Positions 24,719 to 32,914 of a DNA stretch of 64,000 nt are shown here, in pieces (positions within the stretch are counted from its first letter, which is position 1; each line of letters opens with the position of its first letter). Position numbers and translations under genes: made by a program. Source of the stretch: JAWWOL01 sp963797535 (GTDB lineage: Bacteria; Actinomycetota; Actinomycetes; JAWWOL01); NCBI GenBank assembly GCA_963797535.1, contig CAWCPQ010000005.1:186001-250000 (forward strand), written 5' to 3'. Under the pieces are notes generated by a model. It made no database searches, was not told where the DNA came from, and saw only the letters and a program-made list of their open reading frames with translations.

Positions 24719-25783
24719 TCAGGCGACGTGAACCTCGACACCACGTCGGCGCAGGCTGGCCACGACCCGCGGATCGGCACGCGAGTCGGTGATCAGGTGG
24801 GCGATGCGCTCCGGCGGGGCGGTCTGGTAGGTCGAGTCCACGCCCAGCTTGGTGTGATCAGCAAGCACGATCAGCTCGTCGACCGACGCCACGATCATGC
24901 GATCGATGGCCGAGGAGGGGCGGTGGCTGGTCGAGACCCCGCGGCCGGCCGACACTCCTTGGCCGGAGATGAACGCCCGTCGCGCGTGGTGGGTGCCCAT
25001 CGCCTGCTCGGTCTCGGCGCCGACGATCGCCAACGTCTTCTGGTCGAGCCGGCCGCTGGTGGCGACGACCTGCACACCCGGGGCGGTGGCAAGCACCCGC
25101 ATGACGAGCACCGAGTTGGTCAGGACGGTGAGGTTGGCGGTGGACGGCACATGGCGAGCCAGCGCCTCGATGGTGGTGCCGGCGCCCAGCACCAGCGCGT
25201 CCCCGTCGGTGATGAACTCGGCGGCGATCCGTGCCATCGCGTCCTTGGCACCGGCCCGGGCGCTGTCGCGCACGGTGCCGGCCAGCCGGCGGAACGGCGC
25301 ATCGGCGAGCAGCCGGGACTCCGGCTGGTTGACCACGACAGCCCCGCCGAACTCACGCCGGATGAAGCCGCGCTTCTCGATGATGGACAGGTCGCGGCGG
25401 GTCGTGACGTCGGAGGCACCAACGGCGGAGGCGAGCTCGGTCAGCGACATCATGCCGTTGGCCCGCAGCAAGGTCAGGATCAGCTGGCGCCGCTCGGCAC
25501 CGAACATCGTCGTACGAGGAACGGTGGCCGCTGCCCCGAGGACGACGACGTCGCCCGCGTCGATGCCCTTGAGGGCCACCCCACCGTGGCGTCGCTCTAC
25601 CTCACCGCGTTTGACGAGCGCTTCGAGGTCGCGCCGAACCGTGACGGTCGAGACGTCCAGCGTCGACGCGAGGTCCTTGACCGACAAGGCGCCGTTGACA
25701 CGTAGCAGCTCGAGGATCACGTGACGACGCTCTGCGCCGAACACCGCCAGGACCACCCTTCGCACACGTAGGGCACACGGCAT
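24719..25783 (-). CDS. DeoR-family regulator with two tandem helix-turn-helix domains
   Basis: 354 aa from the ATG at 25783 (GGGGAG close upstream); a GTG at 25744 is an alternative. The first HTH covers about residues 15-77 (FGAERRHVILELLRVNG, STVTVRRDLEALVKRGEVE). A 20-residue linker, IDAGDVVVLGAAATVPRTT, resembles a fragment of a DeoR sensor domain. The second HTH (MFGAERRQLILTLLRANG, SDVTTRRDLSIIEKRGFI) leads into a complete DeoRC sensor (GDALVLGAGTTIEALARHV; VLTNSVLVMRVL). The internal ATG at 25507 has no ribosome site, so a single long protein is favoured. This looks like a fusion, or a remnant of two tandem DeoR genes joined by deletion. Targets are unknown. Confidence 0.75.
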   Translation of the reverse strand: MPCALRVRRVVLAVFGAERRHVILELLRVNGALSVKDLASTLDVSTVTVRRDLEALVKRGEVERRHGGVALKGIDAGDVVVLGAAATVPRTTMFGAERRQLILTLLRANGMMSLTELASAVGASDVTTRRDLSIIEKRGFIRREFGGAVVVNQPESRLLADAPFRRLAGTVRDSARAGAKDAMARIAAEFITDGDALVLGAGTTIEALARHVPSTANLTVLTNSVLVMRVLATAPGVQVVATSGRLDQKTLAIVGAETEQAMGTHHARRAFISGQGVSAGRGVSTSHRPSSAIDRMIVASVDELIVLADHTKLGVDSTYQTAPPERIAHLITDSRADPRVVASLRRRGVEVHVA

Positions 25784-25960
25784 TGACTCCCCGTTGCGCA
25801 CTACTTTAGTCGTACGGGCGTGAGCGCAGGCGCAAGCCAGCGGCCGGTTGAAGTCACCCTGCTCGGATGACGCCAGGCGGACTGCGGCAGTGTTGAGTAT
25901 CGTCCAGCAGCACTGGCATTGAAGACGCCCACTGGCGGCGATCTGACAAGAGGAGGCACC

Positions 25961-26374
25961 ATGGGAGTCGGACCGGTAGACGTCGTCATCATCGGGTTCC
26001 CCGGCAACAAGTTCAACGGCGAGGTCGCACCCGCCGTGCTCGAGCTGGTCGCCAACGGCACCGTTCGAGTGATCGACCTGTTGTTCATCAGCAAGGACGC
26101 CGACGGCGTCATCACCACTCTTGAAGCCGCCGAGCTCGACGAGGACGGCATCGGGTTCCTCGACATCACCGTCGTCGAGCCGGGAGCCCTCGGCCCGGAG
26201 GACGCTGACGAGGTCAGCGAGGACCTGCCGCCGAACAGTTCCGCTCTGCTCATCGCGTTCGAGAACGCCTGGGCCGAGCGGTTCGTCAACGCGGTCCGCG
26301 CCGCCGACGGCTTCGTGATCGACCAGATTCGTATCCCGTCCGACGTCGTCGACGCCGCCCTGAGCGCCGTCTAG
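25961..26374 (+). CDS. DUF6325 family protein
   Basis: 137 aa. The ATG at 25961 has a strong AGGAGG 4-9 nt upstream; the in-frame start at 25919 does not. It begins GPVDVVIIGFPGNKFNGEV and continues VRVIDLLFISKDADGVITTLEA, the pattern of DUF6325 (small acidic cytoplasmic proteins). ALLIAFENAWAERFVNAVR is near the end. The function is unknown. It is followed after 30 bp by a SHOCT protein, an arrangement I recall in other actinobacteria, which suggests a shared stress or envelope role. Confidence 0.8.
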   Translation: MGVGPVDVVIIGFPGNKFNGEVAPAVLELVANGTVRVIDLLFISKDADGVITTLEAAELDEDGIGFLDITVVEPGALGPEDADEVSEDLPPNSSALLIAFENAWAERFVNAVRAADGFVIDQIRIPSDVVDAALSAV

Positions 26375-26404
26375 ATCCGCTCTACGAGCTGAAAGGCAAC
26401 AACC

Positions 26405-26713
26405 ATGGGACTCCTTCGCATGGCAACCCGGACCGCCGTCGTCGCGGGCACCGCGACCGCGGTGTCCGGCCGGGTGGCCCGCCGTCAGGCCAACAAGTAC
26501 GACCAGCAGGCTGACGCGCAGGCCTACCAGCAGCAGCAGGCTGCAGCACCCCCGCCCCAGCAGTACGCGGCGCCGCCGCCCGCTCCGGTTGCGGCCGCTC
26601 CGGCGCCTGACGACGACATGTCCAAGCTCCAGGACCTGGCGAAGCTGCATGGTCAGGGCGTTCTGTCCGACGAGGAGTTCGCGGCCGCCAAGGCCAAGAT
26701 CCTCGGGATCTGA
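26405..26713 (+). CDS. SHOCT-domain small protein
   Basis: 102 aa. The N-terminal segment (LLRMATRTAVVAGTATAVSG) could be a weak membrane or amphipathic helix. A low-complexity Q/A/P linker follows (about residues 35-68), then a C-terminal SHOCT motif, DMSKLQDLAKLHGQGVLSDE, ending FAAAKAKILGI. SHOCT domains are short helical modules often involved in oligomerisation. It lies between the DUF6325 and methyltransferase genes with small gaps, so it is likely in one operon. Confidence 0.85.
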   Translation: MGLLRMATRTAVVAGTATAVSGRVARRQANKYDQQADAQAYQQQQAAAPPPQQYAAPPPAPVAAAPAPDDDMSKLQDLAKLHGQGVLSDEEFAAAKAKILGI

Positions 26714-26721
26714 GCTCGCTC

Positions 26722-27468
26722 GTGCCTGCCCAGCAGGCGTCACCGCCCTACTCACGACTAGCAGGGGTCTACGACGAGATCGTCGTGGACCCCTGCTATT
26801 CGCGTTGGGCCGCGTTTGTCGATCAGCTGTGGTCCTCCGCGCCGGACTTCCCGGTGCGCTCGGTGCTGGACGTGTGCTGCGGCACCGGCCTGATGACCTA
26901 CGAGCTCAGCGCCCTCGGCTACGACCTGGTGGGCATGGACGCCTCTGCCGAGATGCTGGCGCGGGCGGCGACCCTGCTCGGCCCTGGCGTTCCCCTCGTA
27001 CGGGAGACGCTGCCTCTGCTCGGCGTCGACCGGGTCTTCGACGCCGCCGTGTCCACCTTCGACGGCCTCAACTACCTGAGCCCCGACGATCTCGACGCGA
27101 GCCTGGCTGCCATCGCTGGTGCCCTGCGGCCCGGCGGCTGGCTCATCTTCGACCTGCACACCGACGCCCTGATGGAATTCACCCTCGCCAATCCGGTGGT
27201 CTCAGGCGAGGACCAGGGCCACGCCTTCACCATCACCAACACCGTTGACGTCGCGGCCCGGACCTGCGACACGAAGGTCGAGATGACCCGGCTCAGCGAC
27301 GCCGATGCGTTCAGCGAGCACCACCGGCAGTACTTCCACAGCGACGCCACCGTACGAGATGGCCTGCTGCGCAGCGGCTTCGAGGTCATCACCGTCTCCG
27401 ATGAATACACCTCGACTCCGGCCGACGACGCGACCTTGCGGGCCACCTGGGTGGCGCGCAAGCGCTGA
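26722..27468 (+). CDS. Class I SAM-dependent methyltransferase
   Basis: 248 aa from a GTG 8 bp after the SHOCT stop, with no clear ribosome site, so translation may depend on coupling. SAM-binding motif I is VLDVCCGTGLMTYEL; motif II is around LVGMDASAEML; post-motifs are FDAAVSTFDGLNYL and LRPGGWLIFDLHT. The substrate is unknown. A 40-bp near-perfect palindrome at 26760-26799 lies within codons 13-26 and could form a strong mRNA hairpin just after the start. Confidence 0.85.
   Translation: MPAQQASPPYSRLAGVYDEIVVDPCYSRWAAFVDQLWSSAPDFPVRSVLDVCCGTGLMTYELSALGYDLVGMDASAEMLARAATLLGPGVPLVRETLPLLGVDRVFDAAVSTFDGLNYLSPDDLDASLAAIAGALRPGGWLIFDLHTDALMEFTLANPVVSGEDQGHAFTITNTVDVAARTCDTKVEMTRLSDADAFSEHHRQYFHSDATVRDGLLRSGFEVITVSDEYTSTPADDATLRATWVARKR
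26760..26799. repeat. 40-bp near-perfect palindrome inside the methyltransferase gene
   Basis: The arms 26760-26778 and 26781-26799 are complementary at 18 of 19 positions; the single exception (771/788) is a T/G pair. Only GA separates them. It begins 38 nt after the GTG start. Confidence 0.9.
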
Positions 27469-27475
27469 CGTCGGC

Positions 27476-27940
27476 TCAGGGCCGGCGGCGGTCCCGACGG
27501 CGCTCGCGCCGGCGGACACCGCACACCGACACCGGTGACAGCGGCCGGCCGAACGGGTCGATGAACAGCGTGACCGGGCCGGCCTCGGCGGGGATCTCCC
27601 CTTCGAGAACCTCGATCGAGTACGACAACGTGCCGTCACCCAGTCGTGGCTCCTTGATGACGACGACCGCGTCCTGAGGGACAGCCGCCCCGTCGGGCAC
27701 GAAGGCGAGGACGGCGTTGGGCGGGTCGGACTCGAAGCTGTTCTCGCCCTCGCCCCACAGCTCGATGAAGTCGGCCGTCGTCATGTGCCCCACGACCCGT
27801 TGCGGACGGTCGGAGAAATAGAGCGTCGACGGGGTGACCCCCTGCAAGGTGAGGGTGCCGTTGGCCAGGACCACCCCGGCGGCGGTCTGCACGAACATCG
27901 ACTCCTCGGCCTCGAGCTCCTCGATCAGGTGCTGGTCCAT
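27476..27940 (-). CDS. Conserved hypothetical protein
   Basis: 154 aa from the ATG at 27940, with GGGAA upstream; a longer frame to 28132 is not supported. The conserved-looking core reads TLTLQGVTPSTLYFSDRPQR, then GHMTTADFIELWGEGENSF and DPPNAVLAFVPD. The C-terminus is predicted beta strands (GTLSYSIEVLEGEIP), ending in a very basic tail (RRRERRRDRRRP). No signal peptide was found. I recognise the LYFSDRP core from uncharacterised bacterial proteins but cannot name a function. It is convergent with the methyltransferase gene. Confidence 0.6.
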   Translation of the reverse strand: MDQHLIEELEAEESMFVQTAAGVVLANGTLTLQGVTPSTLYFSDRPQRVVGHMTTADFIELWGEGENSFESDPPNAVLAFVPDGAAVPQDAVVVIKEPRLGDGTLSYSIEVLEGEIPAEAGPVTLFIDPFGRPLSPVSVCGVRRRERRRDRRRP

Positions 27941-28095
27941 CCCGAGTTCCCTTCGTCGGCCGCTCTTACCCGACCACGCTATGGCGGCGGCGCCGAACAC
28001 CGGATCACCCGTTACGGATGAGCACCTCGGCCTGCCAGGGGTGCCATTGTCACGGCTGTCGACAACGTCCCGGACAGCGCACCGGTGGGAGAGCC

Positions 28096-29004
28096 ATGCT
28101 TGCTCTGCAGGCCTACGTGCCGGAGGGCGCATTGACGCAGGTGGAGTCCTTGCTCAGCGCCCACGACGGCGTGCAGCACGTCGTGCGCCTCGGCCTCGCC
28201 AGCCACAGCGCGCTGACCCTGCTGTCCGCGGACGTCGACGTGGGCGTCCTCGACGTGCTGCTGCCGGCCATCATCGACTGCGGTGTTTCCGGCGACGAGA
28301 TCATCGTCGTGCACCAGGAGACCAGCCGCCCGCTCGGGGCGTCCCGTACCGGCGACATCCCGAGCTGGGCCGGATCCGGCGGCCTGGCTTGGACCGAGCT
28401 GGCCATGGCCTCACGGCAGTACGCCAGGGCCGTGCCGCAGTACCTGATCTTCATGTCCTGCGCCGGCGTCATCGCGGCGCTGGGCGTCCTCACCCGCAAC
28501 ACCATCCTCATCGTGGGGGCCATGGCGATCAGCCCTGACCTGCTCCCCCTGTGTGCCGCCTGCGTCAGCATCGCCGACCGGCGGCCGCGGCTCGCAGTGC
28601 GCGCGTTCGCCGCGCTGGTGATCGGACTCACAGCTGCCGGAGTGGCCGCGCTCGTGATCACGGCAATCCTGCGGGCGGGAGGCTATGGCCCTGCCAACTC
28701 GCCTCTCGGCGACGGCGGCCTCGGCGGCCTGCCGACGGTCAATGCCTCCACGGTCATCGTGGCCTTCTTTGCCGGGATAGCAGGCATTCTCGCGTTCGAG
28801 ACCCGATCGAGCGCAGCCGTCGGCGTCGCCATCTCCATCACGACGATCCCGGCGGCCGCCTACATGGGTTCAGCGATCGCCGAGCACGAGGCGCATGCCG
28901 CGCTGGGGGCACTCGCGGTCCTCGCCGTCAACATCTCCATGCTGCTCCTCGCTGGCACCCTGACCCTGCTGCTGCAACGATTTCGCCGGCGACGAGGCAG
29001 GTGA
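28096..29004 (+). CDS. DUF389 (TIGR00341-type) membrane protein
   Basis: 302 aa from the ATG at 28096, with GGGAG 5 nt upstream. A soluble N-terminal ferredoxin-like region of about 75 residues (LALQAYVPEGALTQVESLL) precedes six or so membrane helices. The family core is NTILIVGAMAISPDLLPL. Later helices include AALVIGLTAAGVAALVITAI and LAVNISMLLLAGTLTLLLQ. The function of DUF389 is unknown. The next gene is a chloride channel 76 bp downstream on the same strand. Confidence 0.85.
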   Translation: MLALQAYVPEGALTQVESLLSAHDGVQHVVRLGLASHSALTLLSADVDVGVLDVLLPAIIDCGVSGDEIIVVHQETSRPLGASRTGDIPSWAGSGGLAWTELAMASRQYARAVPQYLIFMSCAGVIAALGVLTRNTILIVGAMAISPDLLPLCAACVSIADRRPRLAVRAFAALVIGLTAAGVAALVITAILRAGGYGPANSPLGDGGLGGLPTVNASTVIVAFFAGIAGILAFETRSSAAVGVAISITTIPAAAYMGSAIAEHEAHAALGALAVLAVNISMLLLAGTLTLLLQRFRRRRGR

Positions 29005-29080
29005 GGGCACGCCGTGGGTGATCAATCCGATAGCCTCTGCTTCAGCGAGCATGCTGCGGCCCTGAGGAGTCTGCGACACC

Positions 29081-30478
29081 ATGAGTAGTCCCCGCGACAA
29101 GGCCCCAGCGGCGGCCCCGGCAACGGCGCCGGCAGCGGCCCCGGCGATCGACCCCCAGGCCCTGCTTCGCTCCCGGCCCTACATCGTGTCCCTCATCCTG
29201 GCCGCACTCATTGGCATTCCGGTCGCAGCCGTTGCCTACGGCTTCCTGGCTCTGGTCGCGTGGCTGCAGAAGTTCCTGTTCACCCAGCTGCCGGGGCATC
29301 TCGGCTTCGACAAGCCGCCGGTGTGGTGGGCGCTGCCCCTGCTGGCGCTCTCGGGCCTGCTGGTCGCGCTGTGCATCAAGCACCTGCCCGGCAACTCGGG
29401 ACACTCGCCGTCCGAGGGCTTCAAGACCGGAGGCTCACCGCTGCCGATCGATCTGCCGGGCGTGTTCCTCGCCGCCCTGGCCACGTTGAGCCTCGGAGCG
29501 GTCCTGGGTCCAGAGGCCCCGCTGATCGCCGTGGGCGGTGGGCTTGGCGCACTCGCGATCAAGCTGGTGAAGAAGGATGCCCCGCCGACAGCCACCCTGC
29601 TGATGGCGACCGCTGGCAGCTTTGCCGCGATCAGCACCCTGCTGGGGTCTCCGCTGCTCGGCGCCTTCTTGCTGCTGGAAGCGGCCGGCGTCGGCGGCGC
29701 CATGCTGGTCGTCGCACTGCTGCCAGGACTGCTGGCCGCCGGCATCGGGGCCCTGATCTTCGTCGGTCTCGACTCCCTGACCGGTCGCGGCACGTTCTCG
29801 CTGGCGATCCCGGACCTGCCCACGTTCACCACGCCCACCGGCGCGATGTTCGTGTACGCCATCGTTTTCGGCCTGCTCGCGCCGCTGCTGGCCTGGGGCA
29901 TCTATGCAATGGCTCGGTCGTTGCGCCCCTTCGTCCACGCCCACCGGATTCCGGTCACCATCGTGCTGGGTCTGCTGGTCGCTACCCTGGCGATCGTGTT
30001 CACCGAGATCACCGGCAAGGGCAACCAGGAGGTGCTGTTCTCCGGTCAGGACGCGTTGCCCGGCCTGATCCAGCAAGCGACGACCTGGTCCGTGGGCGCC
30101 CTCGTCGTGCTGATCGTCTGCAAGTCCTTGGCCTACGCACTGTCCCTGAGCGCCTTCCGGGGCGGCCCGGTCTTCCCGAGCATGTTCGTCGGCGGCGCCC
30201 TGGGTGTGCTCGCCTCGCACCTTCCTGGCCTGTCGCTGGTTCCGGCCGTGGGTATGGGCATCGGGGCCATGTGCGCCGCAATGTTGCGACTGCCGTTCAC
30301 GTCCGTACTCCTCGCGACCGTGCTTCTCACCAGCGATGGCTACGCGGTGGTGCCTCTGGTCATCGTCGCCGTCGTGGTCGCGTACATCGTCAGCCAGTGG
30401 CTGCCCGTGATCCCCGAGCTCGGCTTCAAGCTGCCCGGTCTGTCCTCGGCCGCTCCGTCACTGCCCCCTGGCGACTGA
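29081..30478 (+). CDS. ClC-family chloride channel/transporter
   Basis: 465 aa with an Ala/Pro-rich N-terminal tail (residues 6-23) and about ten membrane helices. Family sequences visible: SGHSPSEGFKTGGSPLP, LGAVLGPEAPLIAVGGGLG (Glu of the gating motif present), GSPLLGAFLLLEAAG, and FRGGPVFPSMFVGGALG near the C-terminal pore region. It lacks CBS domains. ClC proteins move chloride as channels or Cl-/H+ exchangers across the cytoplasmic membrane. It is convergent with cydB, only 6 bp apart. Confidence 0.9.
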   Translation: MSSPRDKAPAAAPATAPAAAPAIDPQALLRSRPYIVSLILAALIGIPVAAVAYGFLALVAWLQKFLFTQLPGHLGFDKPPVWWALPLLALSGLLVALCIKHLPGNSGHSPSEGFKTGGSPLPIDLPGVFLAALATLSLGAVLGPEAPLIAVGGGLGALAIKLVKKDAPPTATLLMATAGSFAAISTLLGSPLLGAFLLLEAAGVGGAMLVVALLPGLLAAGIGALIFVGLDSLTGRGTFSLAIPDLPTFTTPTGAMFVYAIVFGLLAPLLAWGIYAMARSLRPFVHAHRIPVTIVLGLLVATLAIVFTEITGKGNQEVLFSGQDALPGLIQQATTWSVGALVVLIVCKSLAYALSLSAFRGGPVFPSMFVGGALGVLASHLPGLSLVPAVGMGIGAMCAAMLRLPFTSVLLATVLLTSDGYAVVPLVIVAVVVAYIVSQWLPVIPELGFKLPGLSSAAPSLPPGD

Positions 30479-30484
30479 GCGCCG

Positions 30485-31471
30485 TCAGACCGAAGAGATC
30501 CGCGCCCGGAAGACGTGGAAGTTCCAGCCCTGGTAGACCAGCACCAGTGGCGTGAACACGACGGCCACGACCGTCATCACCTGCAGGGTGTAGTGGCCGC
30601 TCGCCGCATTGGTGATGGTCAGGTTGTACGCGGCGTTGGTGCTCGAGATCATGACGTTGGGCGCCAGATCGACGAAGATCGCACCCACGACGCTGGCGAT
30701 GCCGACCCCCGCTGCCGAGAACGACCACCCTTCCTCGCCGGACTCTGCCGCCCAGGCTGCCCCGGCGATCGCGACGACCGCCAGTGCGTCCAGGACGTTG
30801 GGGACGAAGCCGACGCCGGCGGTGAGGTGGCTCCAGACCACGAACCCGACGACAAGGGCCGCCGACAGCCAGCCCACTTTGCTGGCCAGCCGACCGCTCC
30901 GCTCACGAACCGGGCCATCGGTCTTGATGGCCAGAAAGGTGGCCCCGAGGAACACGCACAGGACGGTCAGGGTGACCCCGGTGTAGAGCGCGTACGGCTG
31001 CAGCAGCTGCCAGAAAGTGCCGGTGTAGTCGCCACTCTTGTTGATCGGCAGCCCGACGAGCAAGTCGCCCAGACCGGTGCCGAGCAGCAGCGGTACGAGT
31101 GCGCTGCCGATGGTCAGCGACCACTGCCACGCGCCACGCCAGCGCGGGTCGTCGATCTTGCGGTGGTACTCGAAGGAGACACCCCTGGCCATCAGCGCGA
31201 CCAGTACCAGTAGCAGGACGAGGTAGAACGTGGAGAACATGGTCGCGTACCAGGCGGGAAAGGCAGCGAACGTGCCCGCGCCGGCGACGACGAGCCAGAC
31301 CTCGTTACCGTCCCAGAACGGGCCGATCGAGTTGCGGGCCGCGCGCCGTTCGACGTCGGTCTTGCCGACGAACGAGTGCAGCATGCCGACACCGAAGTCG
31401 AAGCCCTCGAGGAAGAAGAACCCGGACCAGAAGAACGCGATGATGATGAACCAGAGATCAGGCAGACTCAT
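30485..31471 (-). CDS. cydB: Cytochrome bd oxidase subunit II
   Basis: 328 aa, eight or nine membrane helices. The N-terminus DLWFIIIAFFWSGFFFLEGFD and FWDGNEVWLVVAGAGTFAAFP are the family hallmarks. It pairs with CydA to oxidise menaquinol or ubiquinol and reduce O2 to water at high affinity without pumping protons. Last gene of the ndh-cydDCAB unit, starting 9 bp after cydA. Confidence 0.95.
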   Translation of the reverse strand: MSLPDLWFIIIAFFWSGFFFLEGFDFGVGMLHSFVGKTDVERRAARNSIGPFWDGNEVWLVVAGAGTFAAFPAWYATMFSTFYLVLLLVLVALMARGVSFEYHRKIDDPRWRGAWQWSLTIGSALVPLLLGTGLGDLLVGLPINKSGDYTGTFWQLLQPYALYTGVTLTVLCVFLGATFLAIKTDGPVRERSGRLASKVGWLSAALVVGFVVWSHLTAGVGFVPNVLDALAVVAIAGAAWAAESGEEGWSFSAAGVGIASVVGAIFVDLAPNVMISSTNAAYNLTITNAASGHYTLQVMTVVAVVFTPLVLVYQGWNFHVFRARISSV

Positions 31472-31480
31472 GGCGGGCTC

Positions 31481-32914
31481 CTAGTAGATGAGCGCGGGCG
31501 TCGGACCGGGCGCCGCGTCATCAGGAGGGACAGCGCCCTCGGGGTCGGTGTCAGGGTGGACGTCGCCGTGCGGATCCTCAGCGAGACCCTTCCTGGCGTA
31601 GTGGACCATCAGGTAGACATTGGCGATGCCCAGTGCGAGATAGACCAGGACGAAGGTCGTCAGGCTGATCACGATGTCCGTGGTGGTGACGTTGGGCGAA
31701 GCGGAGTCGGCCGTCTTGAGCAGGCCCTGCACGATCCAGGGCTGGCGCCCGCTCTCGGTCAGCAGCCAGCCGGCCGTGTTGATGGCGAACGGCACGATGA
31801 AGAACCACGGCGCCACCCGTAGGAACCACTTCGCTTTCTCGAGCCGCTTCCTGCGCAGCAGCCAGGCTCCCCACAGTGCGAACACCATGACCACCGTCCC
31901 CAGGTAGGCCATGACCCGCATGGCCCAGTACTGAATGAAGACGTTGGGGATGTAGTCGCCGGGGCCGTACTGCTTCTCGTACTGGGCCTGCAGCTGGTTC
32001 ATGCCCTGAACTTCGCCGTCGACGTGGTTGGTGGCAAGGATCGACAGCAGGTCGGGGATCAGGATGATCTTGGTTGGCGTCTTGTCGCCCTTGCCGCCGC
32101 CGACCTGGAACATCGAGAACGGGCAGTGCGAGTCGCAGGTGTCCCACAGCGCCTCGGCGGCCGCAATCTTCATCGGCTGGTACTTGCCTTCCTGCACGCC
32201 GAGCTCGCTGCCGACGAACAGGTTGAGGAAGATCGCGGGTAGGAGGACCACGATCGAGATGATCGCAGTGCGCTTGAAAGCCAGGACCGAGCTTTCCCGA
32301 CGCAGGTGCCAGGCCGAGATCGCCAGCATGATCAGCGACGCCGTGATCAGCGACGCGAGAACTACGTGGGTGTAGCCCCAGAGGAAGATCGAGCTGGTGA
32401 AGAGCTGGAAGATGTTGTTCAGCTGGGGGTTGCCGGCGGAGTCGAGAACGTAGCCCACCGGGTGCTGCATCCACGAGTTGGCAGCAATGATGAACGCGCC
32501 GGACAGCATCGCCCCGCCGGACACGATCCAGATGCAGGCGAGGTGAATCTTCTTGGGCAACCGGTCCCAGCCGAAGATCCAGATTCCCAGGAAAGTGGAC
32601 TCGAGAAAGAACGCGGCAAGCCCCTCCATCGCCAGCGGGCCGCCGAAGACGTTGCCGACGTAGCGGGAGTAGATGGACCAGTTCATGCCGAACTCGAACT
32701 CCTGCACGAGACCAGTGACGACACCGATCGCGATGTTGATCAGGAGCAGGTTGCCGAAGAACTTGGTGAGCTGTTTGAACATCGGGTTCTCGTTGCGGTA
32801 CCAGCTGGTCTGGAGCAGCGCCACCAGAAAAGCGAGCCCGATGGTCACCGGTACGAAGAAGAAGTGGTAGATGCTCGTGGTGGCGAACTGCCAACGGGCG
32901 AGGTCAGTGGTCAT
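31481..32914 (-). CDS. cydA: Cytochrome bd oxidase subunit I
   Basis: 477 aa. It carries haems b558, b595 and d. RWQFATTSIYHFFFVPVTIG includes the N-terminal haem ligand His17; further family stretches are FGMNWSIYSRYVGNVFGGPL, FLESTFLGIWIFGWDRLP and GYTHVVLASL. The quinol loop is the short type (MKIAAAEALWDTCDSHCPF...). The C-terminal tail is acidic and proline-rich. The first 11 bp overlap the end of cydC, so expression is tied to the assembly transporter genes. Confidence 0.96.
   Translation of the reverse strand: MTTDLARWQFATTSIYHFFFVPVTIGLAFLVALLQTSWYRNENPMFKQLTKFFGNLLLINIAIGVVTGLVQEFEFGMNWSIYSRYVGNVFGGPLAMEGLAAFFLESTFLGIWIFGWDRLPKKIHLACIWIVSGGAMLSGAFIIAANSWMQHPVGYVLDSAGNPQLNNIFQLFTSSIFLWGYTHVVLASLITASLIMLAISAWHLRRESSVLAFKRTAIISIVVLLPAIFLNLFVGSELGVQEGKYQPMKIAAAEALWDTCDSHCPFSMFQVGGGKGDKTPTKIILIPDLLSILATNHVDGEVQGMNQLQAQYEKQYGPGDYIPNVFIQYWAMRVMAYLGTVVMVFALWGAWLLRRKRLEKAKWFLRVAPWFFIVPFAINTAGWLLTESGRQPWIVQGLLKTADSASPNVTTTDIVISLTTFVLVYLALGIANVYLMVHYARKGLAEDPHGDVHPDTDPEGAVPPDDAAPGPTPALIY

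Noticed and set aside
25783..26755. Very long minus-strand frame extending the double-HTH regulator upstream across DUF6325 and SHOCT genes
   Set aside because: The extra part is the complement of two well-supported plus-strand genes with ribosome sites.
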